Origin: an uncultured Bacteroidales bacterium
GTDB taxonomy: Bacteria; Bacteroidota; Bacteroidia; Bacteroidales; Paludibacteraceae
Assembly: GCA_903873355.1 (NCBI GenBank)
Contig: CAIQOG010000425.1
Coordinates: 1 to 10,863, forward strand
Reading direction: 5' to 3'
DNA: 10,863 nucleotides
Part shown: in pieces, positions 6,935 to 10,863 of the stretch
How the letters are laid out: each line of letters starts with the position of its first letter
How positions within the stretch are numbered: the first letter of the stretch is position 1
Translations under genes and position numbers: made by a program
The notes under the pieces: generated by a model
Databases searched by the model: none
What the model saw: the letters and a program-made list of their open reading frames with translations, nothing else
What the model was told of the DNA's origin: nothing

Positions 6935-7986
6935 GTCAGAGGTATTTTAAGAGTTACATCGAAAAAATTATCCGGAGAGCTGATTGACAAAGAATATCTG
7001 TTACCATATAACATATTCAGCCTGTTTTTGGTATTTTCAATACCTAATCCGCCTTTATCAGCATTTGTTTTTACGTTCGATTTAAGATTAAAACATTTAA
7101 ACACAAGCAATTTACCTTCAAAATTAAATGAAATGACAATTTTACTTTTATGGTCATTTCCACCACCATGTTTGAATGCGTTTTCAATAAATGAAACAAA
7201 CAACAAAGGCGGTATTTCAAACTCATCGTAGTTTTCGGGTAATTTAAGTTCAATTATCATATCATTTTCGAAACGGAGTTTCATCAAATCAATATAACTC
7301 TTAACAAATTCGAATTCTCTCCTTATCAACACCTTTCCACTCTCATTTTCGTAAAGCATATAGCGCATTAACTTCGAAAGTTTCATAACTGCTTCTTTTG
7401 CTTTTAACGAATCAAGGTCAATTAATGCATAAATATTATTAAGTGTATTCATCAAAAAATGCGGACTTACCTGATAACGAAGCATTTCAAGTTGCATCTC
7501 CGAATTCTGTCTTTCAAGAATATACTGTTTTTCTTCATTTTCATACCATTTTTTGGAGAACAACAGTCCCGAATCAACTCCAACGATTAATAAAGAATAC
7601 ATCAACAAATGAGCAAACGGCGGAATGGGAGTTGGCTTTTTTGATTTGTCATTTTCGGTTTTCACTTTCGGTGTTGTGAAAACATTATCGTAGTAATAAT
7701 ATGAAAATGAAGATAATGCAATAATACCTGCAATACAAAGAATATAAAGTCCGTATTTCCCGCGTTGCATAAGTTTTGGTGCTACCAGCCAGTGGTTCAA
7801 CCCGAAAACAATGAAAAGTAAGGCCTGATCCTTCCATATTTTCAACACATGAATCCAACTTATTTCGCCATTAACACGTGTGAAAAGCACCGGTAACAGA
7901 AATAAAATCAGAAATACGAATGCCATGATGTATAGCCCGAAATTCCGGCCCTGCAGGTATGGTTTCGATTTTACTGATGCGTTCAT
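6931..7986 (-). CDS. Four-helix LytS-type sensor histidine kinase
   Basis: A complete 351-residue inner-membrane kinase, predicted partner of the regulator that follows. Hydrophobic segments lie at about 17-38, 54-70, 78-98 and 124-143, joined by short loops. The longest loop is a Lys/Pro-rich stretch of about 25 residues between helices 3 and 4. A coiled-coil-like linker (ENEEKQYILERQNSEMQ) leads to the H-box LRYQVSPHFLMNTLNNIY with phospho-acceptor H176. The N-box has N269 in IENAFKHG and the G-box is GGLGIENTKNRL (312-323). No extracytoplasmic sensor domain is present, so it may sense within the membrane or through a partner. Its ATG shares one base with the upstream phosphoesterase stop (TAATG), tying its expression to a secreted enzyme. 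It is a paralogue of the partial kinase at the left edge. Confidence 0.96.
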   Translation of the reverse strand: MNASVKSKPYLQGRNFGLYIMAFVFLILFLLPVLFTRVNGEISWIHVLKIWKDQALLFIVFGLNHWLVAPKLMQRGKYGLYILCIAGIIALSSFSYYYYDNVFTTPKVKTENDKSKKPTPIPPFAHLLMYSLLIVGVDSGLLFSKKWYENEEKQYILERQNSEMQLEMLRYQVSPHFLMNTLNNIYALIDLDSLKAKEAVMKLSKLMRYMLYENESGKVLIRREFEFVKSYIDLMKLRFENDMIIELKLPENYDEFEIPPLLFVSFIENAFKHGGGNDHKSKIVISFNFEGKLLVFKCFNLKSNVKTNADKGGLGIENTKNRLNMLYGNRYSLSISSPDNFFDVTLKIPLT

Positions 7987-9665
7987 TACTTGAGCAATAA
8001 TATTTTGGAAGTTTGGATGAAAGTATCCGAAATGACAGAAACAATATACATTCCAGACACGACTTTAATACCTTTATTATCAATGAGTTTAAAAGATCTG
8101 GTTTCGCCGCATGTAATACTTTCAGTAGAACTGTATTGTTTTATCTCTCTTCCATTCAAATCAGAAAACCTGATTGTAAATCCTTTCGGGCAAGGAAGAT
8201 TGAACCGAACATTAAATTCAATTCCATCCGGATTAGAATATACTATACAGTTTGATTGATTATAGAAAGTTACATCTTTCAATCCGCTTATAGTTGAACT
8301 TTTCACAGAATAAGAATATAAAATATCACCATTTTTGGAAGCAGGTGTTTCATCTTTTGGTAATTTCGCACTCACAAAATCAACTTTCACACTATCCGGT
8401 TTAACTGTAACCCTGATATGCCCCGCTCCTTTCAAAACAGTTCCGGCGAAGGCATCGCCGTTGGCAATATAACCAAGTGCATACGACGAATCGCTCGGCA
8501 TTGGTACTGTCTGATAGACAAGATTGTCTAAACTTTCATAAGCATACACGTGATCATGTCCCTGAAAATATGCATTAACATGGTTGGCTACCATAAGTTG
8601 ATGTATAGGCATTGCCCAACCCGGACGATTGGCTGCAAATTTGTTTGTTCCATTATCCAGCCCGCCCCATTCAAATGTTTTGGCAATATTCACACCGCCA
8701 CGGGTTTCACCCATTACGTGATGAGTAAACACAAATTTGTATTTTGCCTTGCTGGTTTCGAGGGTTGTTTTAAGCCAGTCATACTGTGTTTTTCCGATGG
8801 TCCAGTCCCAATTTCTTGGCTTTACACTTGTAGTATAATACCGCCAGCCATCAACCACTACAAACAGCGCATCGCCCCACTCAAAGGCATAATAATTCTC
8901 GGGTTTATTCATCCCAAAACCTTCAACATCATTATTTCCGGTATAAAATCCATCAGGTTCGGGATTTGGATAATACATTTTACGCCAGAGTGTTTCATAA
9001 GTTGCCAGATTTTCAGGTGGAGTTTGAAGCAAATAATATCCACTTTCACCTTCGTGGTTTCCCTGACAGAAAAAGAATGGCATAGAATGACAAACTCCTC
9101 CGAAATGCGGACGATTATCGAGCATAAGTTGTTGTACCTGAGCACTTGTACGAGTTAAATTGGTTGTTTTATCCACATGATCATCGCCAAAAGTATCACC
9201 AAGGTCGATCATAAAATCTGCGGCATCATTTAGCTGGTTATTCAGGCAAATATCCCAAAGCGGATGGTAACCTTTCGGGTCGTATGGGTGCGGATCGGCT
9301 TCGATGGTAAAAACAAACGGACTGCCTTTTTTTCGTTGTGTTATGAAATGATGTTCAGTTCCTGCCAGAAAAGTAGCAGTTCCAACTTTGCGGTAGCGGG
9401 TTCGGTAGTAATAGCGTGTCTCGCAGGTTAAACCACTGATTTTCGTTACTACAGGCTGTCCAAGCACACTTGTTACCACGGTGGTAGAATCGGTATATTT
9501 TCCACTTAAAACTCCATATTGAATATAGGTATCAACTTGTGAATCAAAGAGTATACTGGCTGTAATAGACGTATCAGTCGGGCGACCGAGAATTTCATTA
9601 AAGGTCTGGGCAGATAACCAACAGGCCTGTATAACTAAAATTAAAAGCACGAAATACTTCTTCAT
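7986..9665 (-). CDS. Secreted metallophosphoesterase with T9SS-like C-terminal domain
   Basis: A 559-residue exported calcineurin-like phosphoesterase. The signal peptide is MKKYFVLLILVIQACWLSA, with probable cleavage before QTF. A fibronectin-like N-domain (about 20-110, RPTDTSITASI) precedes the catalytic domain. Metal-binding motifs are D124-P-H126, D154-LG-D157, G-N203-H204-E205, H315-H316 and G-H370-D-H372. GNHE in place of GNHD is an accepted family variant. Residues from about 465 form a beta-rich tail (FTIRFSDLNGREI, SGMYIVSVISD, TSKILLLK) typical of T9SS sorting domains, so surface attachment or release is likely. The catalytic part is paralogous to the protein at 4798-6207, sharing for instance NPEPxGFYTGN and YDWLKTTL. 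It lies 21 bases after the arylsulfotransferase-like gene, with an A-rich leader and no clear Shine-Dalgarno sequence. The substrate is unknown. Confidence 0.94.
   Translation of the reverse strand: MKKYFVLLILVIQACWLSAQTFNEILGRPTDTSITASILFDSQVDTYIQYGVLSGKYTDSTTVVTSVLGQPVVTKISGLTCETRYYYRTRYRKVGTATFLAGTEHHFITQRKKGSPFVFTIEADPHPYDPKGYHPLWDICLNNQLNDAADFMIDLGDTFGDDHVDKTTNLTRTSAQVQQLMLDNRPHFGGVCHSMPFFFCQGNHEGESGYYLLQTPPENLATYETLWRKMYYPNPEPDGFYTGNNDVEGFGMNKPENYYAFEWGDALFVVVDGWRYYTTSVKPRNWDWTIGKTQYDWLKTTLETSKAKYKFVFTHHVMGETRGGVNIAKTFEWGGLDNGTNKFAANRPGWAMPIHQLMVANHVNAYFQGHDHVYAYESLDNLVYQTVPMPSDSSYALGYIANGDAFAGTVLKGAGHIRVTVKPDSVKVDFVSAKLPKDETPASKNGDILYSYSVKSSTISGLKDVTFYNQSNCIVYSNPDGIEFNVRFNLPCPKGFTIRFSDLNGREIKQYSSTESITCGETRSFKLIDNKGIKVVSGMYIVSVISDTFIQTSKILLLK
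7989..8273 (-). other. T9SS-like C-terminal domain of the metallophosphoesterase
   Basis: About 95 residues beginning VTFYNQSNCIVYSNPDG and ending GMYIVSVISD ... TSKILLLK, with SDLNGREI in the middle. The usual PNP is reduced to SNPDG, but the order of strands matches T9SS tails. The paralogous enzyme at 4798-6207 has no counterpart. Confidence 0.8.
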
Positions 9666-9686
9666 ATTTTATCAGACTTTTTTTTA

Positions 9687-10863
9687 TTATAACTGTTTAA
9701 TCAGCTTTATTGTTTGAATGGAATTGGATAAACCCACTTTCAGAAAGTATACTCCGGAAATCAGGCTTGAAAAATCATTATTCCCAATGTTTTTTCCTTT
9801 CCATACACATTGTCCCACAGCATTAAGCAATTCGTAACCCTCTGTTCCGGTGGAATTTGACAAGCTGATTTTGTTTGTAAATGGATTTGGAAATACATTT
9901 AGCTTTGTTGAGTTAATTAACTCACCGACACCCGATGTATATTTTTCAATAAAATCACCCGGAACAAGTGTTTTACCTGTAAAAGCGGCATAGTCGAGCG
10001 GATATTTATATACTCTGAACACTGAATTCATTGTCTCACCGGCTCTTGCGGCATCGGCATCAGGGGCAACACCCTGCGTTATTACTCCGTTTTGCTGTAC
10101 GGGACAAACATACATCCAGACTACCTGACCCGTTGAAGTTACCTCACGAAATTCGCCAATGGTGCCTGAACACATAATGGTATTTCCGTTTGGCAAACGC
10201 TCTGCTCCCGAAATATTTTCAGAATACATCGGATAGCTTGCATCGCCCTGATAGAACCACGAATAACTGGCAGGTAAAAATTTTGAACCAACAGTGACAG
10301 CGTAGTTTCCGTCGGCATCCACTGCGGGTGTGAATTCATCCACGGTAGAATAAATCTTTGTTCCACCACGTCCCAGACCATTATCAAAACAGGTCAGATT
10401 TCCTGCACCCGGATAACCCGGTTTAACCCATTCCACATCGTGTTGCTGAAAATAGCGCTGATCGCTGGCTGTGCCTGCACCATAGCAAATAGGGTTACCC
10501 CAACGGTACAACAAATCACCTCCTTTACCCCTTTTTCCACCGGTATGTCCTTTTGCTTCGGCAGTGGTGGTACTGTGATCGATAATCCACACTTCGCTGT
10601 TCCCACGAACGCTCATGGCAATCTGGTCGAACTGTTCATTGTAATCAATGGAATTCATATGATTCCAGAATGCAGGTAATTTTTTGGTATCACCGTCGCA
10701 ATCCACCAGTTCGGGATGTTGTTTTGGCGTATCGTAATTCAGTTTGGTAGGATCAAAATCCTGAATCAGATGATCCCAGGTATGCCACTCCCATACTACA
10801 GTTCCACCTTTGGGATAGGTTGGTTTAACTTCAGCTACATAATCGGGTAATACGATTGAAGGT
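9687..10863 (-). CDS. Arylsulfotransferase (ASST)-family protein with T9SS sorting domain, 5' end outside window
   Basis: The frame stays open to the right edge, so 391 residues are visible and the N-terminus is missing. The GTG at 10706 is internal: codons upstream encode WEWHTWDHLIQDFD, a typical family segment. Further family landmarks are WNHMNSIDY (His codon 10661-10659), SVRGNSEVWIID (Arg 10607-10605), GDLLYRWGNP, and YFQQHDVEWV (His 10442-10440) followed by CFDNG. These His and Arg positions fit the conserved active-site pattern of PF05935-type beta-propeller enzymes, which move sulfate between phenols through a sulfo-histidine. Whether this branch does that is unproven. NSVFRVYKYPLDY closes the propeller. 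The last 70 or so residues (about 9902-9690) are a classical T9SS type A tail: LNVFPNPFTNKISLSN, ELLNAVGQCVWKG, SGVYFLKVG. It is the first visible gene of the operon. Confidence 0.92.
   Translation of the reverse strand, partial: PSIVLPDYVAEVKPTYPKGGTVVWEWHTWDHLIQDFDPTKLNYDTPKQHPELVDCDGDTKKLPAFWNHMNSIDYNEQFDQIAMSVRGNSEVWIIDHSTTTAEAKGHTGGKRGKGGDLLYRWGNPICYGAGTASDQRYFQQHDVEWVKPGYPGAGNLTCFDNGLGRGGTKIYSTVDEFTPAVDADGNYAVTVGSKFLPASYSWFYQGDASYPMYSENISGAERLPNGNTIMCSGTIGEFREVTSTGQVVWMYVCPVQQNGVITQGVAPDADAARAGETMNSVFRVYKYPLDYAAFTGKTLVPGDFIEKYTSGVGELINSTKLNVFPNPFTNKISLSNSTGTEGYELLNAVGQCVWKGKNIGNNDFSSLISGVYFLKVGLSNSIQTIKLIKQL
9690..9902 (-). other. T9SS type A sorting domain of the ASST-family protein
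   Basis: About 71 residues with the hallmark order: VFPNPF, a turn with N-A-V-G-Q in place of the usual DLNGR, then SGVYFLKV and a basic end (IKLIKQL). It predicts passage across the outer membrane by type IX secretion, with cleavage or surface anchoring. Confidence 0.88.

Noticed and set aside
8550..9158. + strand open frame of 202 codons opposite the T9SS phosphoesterase
   Set aside because: It is long, but it runs antisense over the catalytic motifs of a certain gene and its translation has no recognisable feature. Chance openness in an antisense frame is more likely.
9678..9685. T-run between the ASST-like gene and the phosphoesterase as a terminator
   Set aside because: It is a T-run only on the + strand, where no gene ends. 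On the transcribed strand it is an A-run in the leader, and no stem precedes it.
10704..10706. GTG as the start of the ASST-like gene
   Set aside because: The frame continues to the window edge and encodes conserved family sequence (WEWHTWDH) upstream, so the true start lies outside.

Overview
The window looks like a chromosomal segment from a Bacteroidota bacterium, probably Bacteroidales or Marinilabiliales-like. Four things point there: low-GC DNA, A-rich gene starts without clear Shine-Dalgarno sequences, LytS/LytTR two-component pairs, and secreted proteins ending in type IX secretion (T9SS)-style C-terminal domains. The genus cannot be named from this sequence. Nothing visible is an RNA gene, insertion sequence, CRISPR array or attachment site, and the window is almost wholly coding.

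Left part, + strand (1-3500): the 3' part of a LytS-type sensor histidine kinase gene, a LytTR response regulator overlapping it by 26 bases, and 23 bases later a secreted 692-residue BspA-type leucine-rich-repeat protein. They look like one transcription unit. It ends at a strong hairpin (3528-3560) that also lies at the end of the convergent right-hand unit.

Right part, - strand (10863 down to 3577): six tightly packed genes. In transcription order they are an arylsulfotransferase-family protein with a T9SS tail (its 5' end is outside the window), a secreted calcineurin-like metallophosphoesterase with a T9SS-like tail, a four-helix membrane histidine kinase, its LytTR regulator, a second secreted metallophosphoesterase without a T9SS tail, and an unrecognised secreted protein built of two similar halves, each with a pair of LTxxQ-like motifs. 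Junctions are +21, -1, -4, +7 and +6 bases, so the genes are almost certainly co-transcribed and in places translationally coupled.

The two kinase/regulator pairs are clear paralogues; the regulators are identical at about 133 of 239 positions by hand count with no gaps. The sequence suggests a secreted or surface ester-processing module that carries its own signalling pair in mid-operon, facing a related signalling pair that drives a surface repeat protein. The substrates and the signal are not visible. No promoter lies in the window, because both units start outside it.
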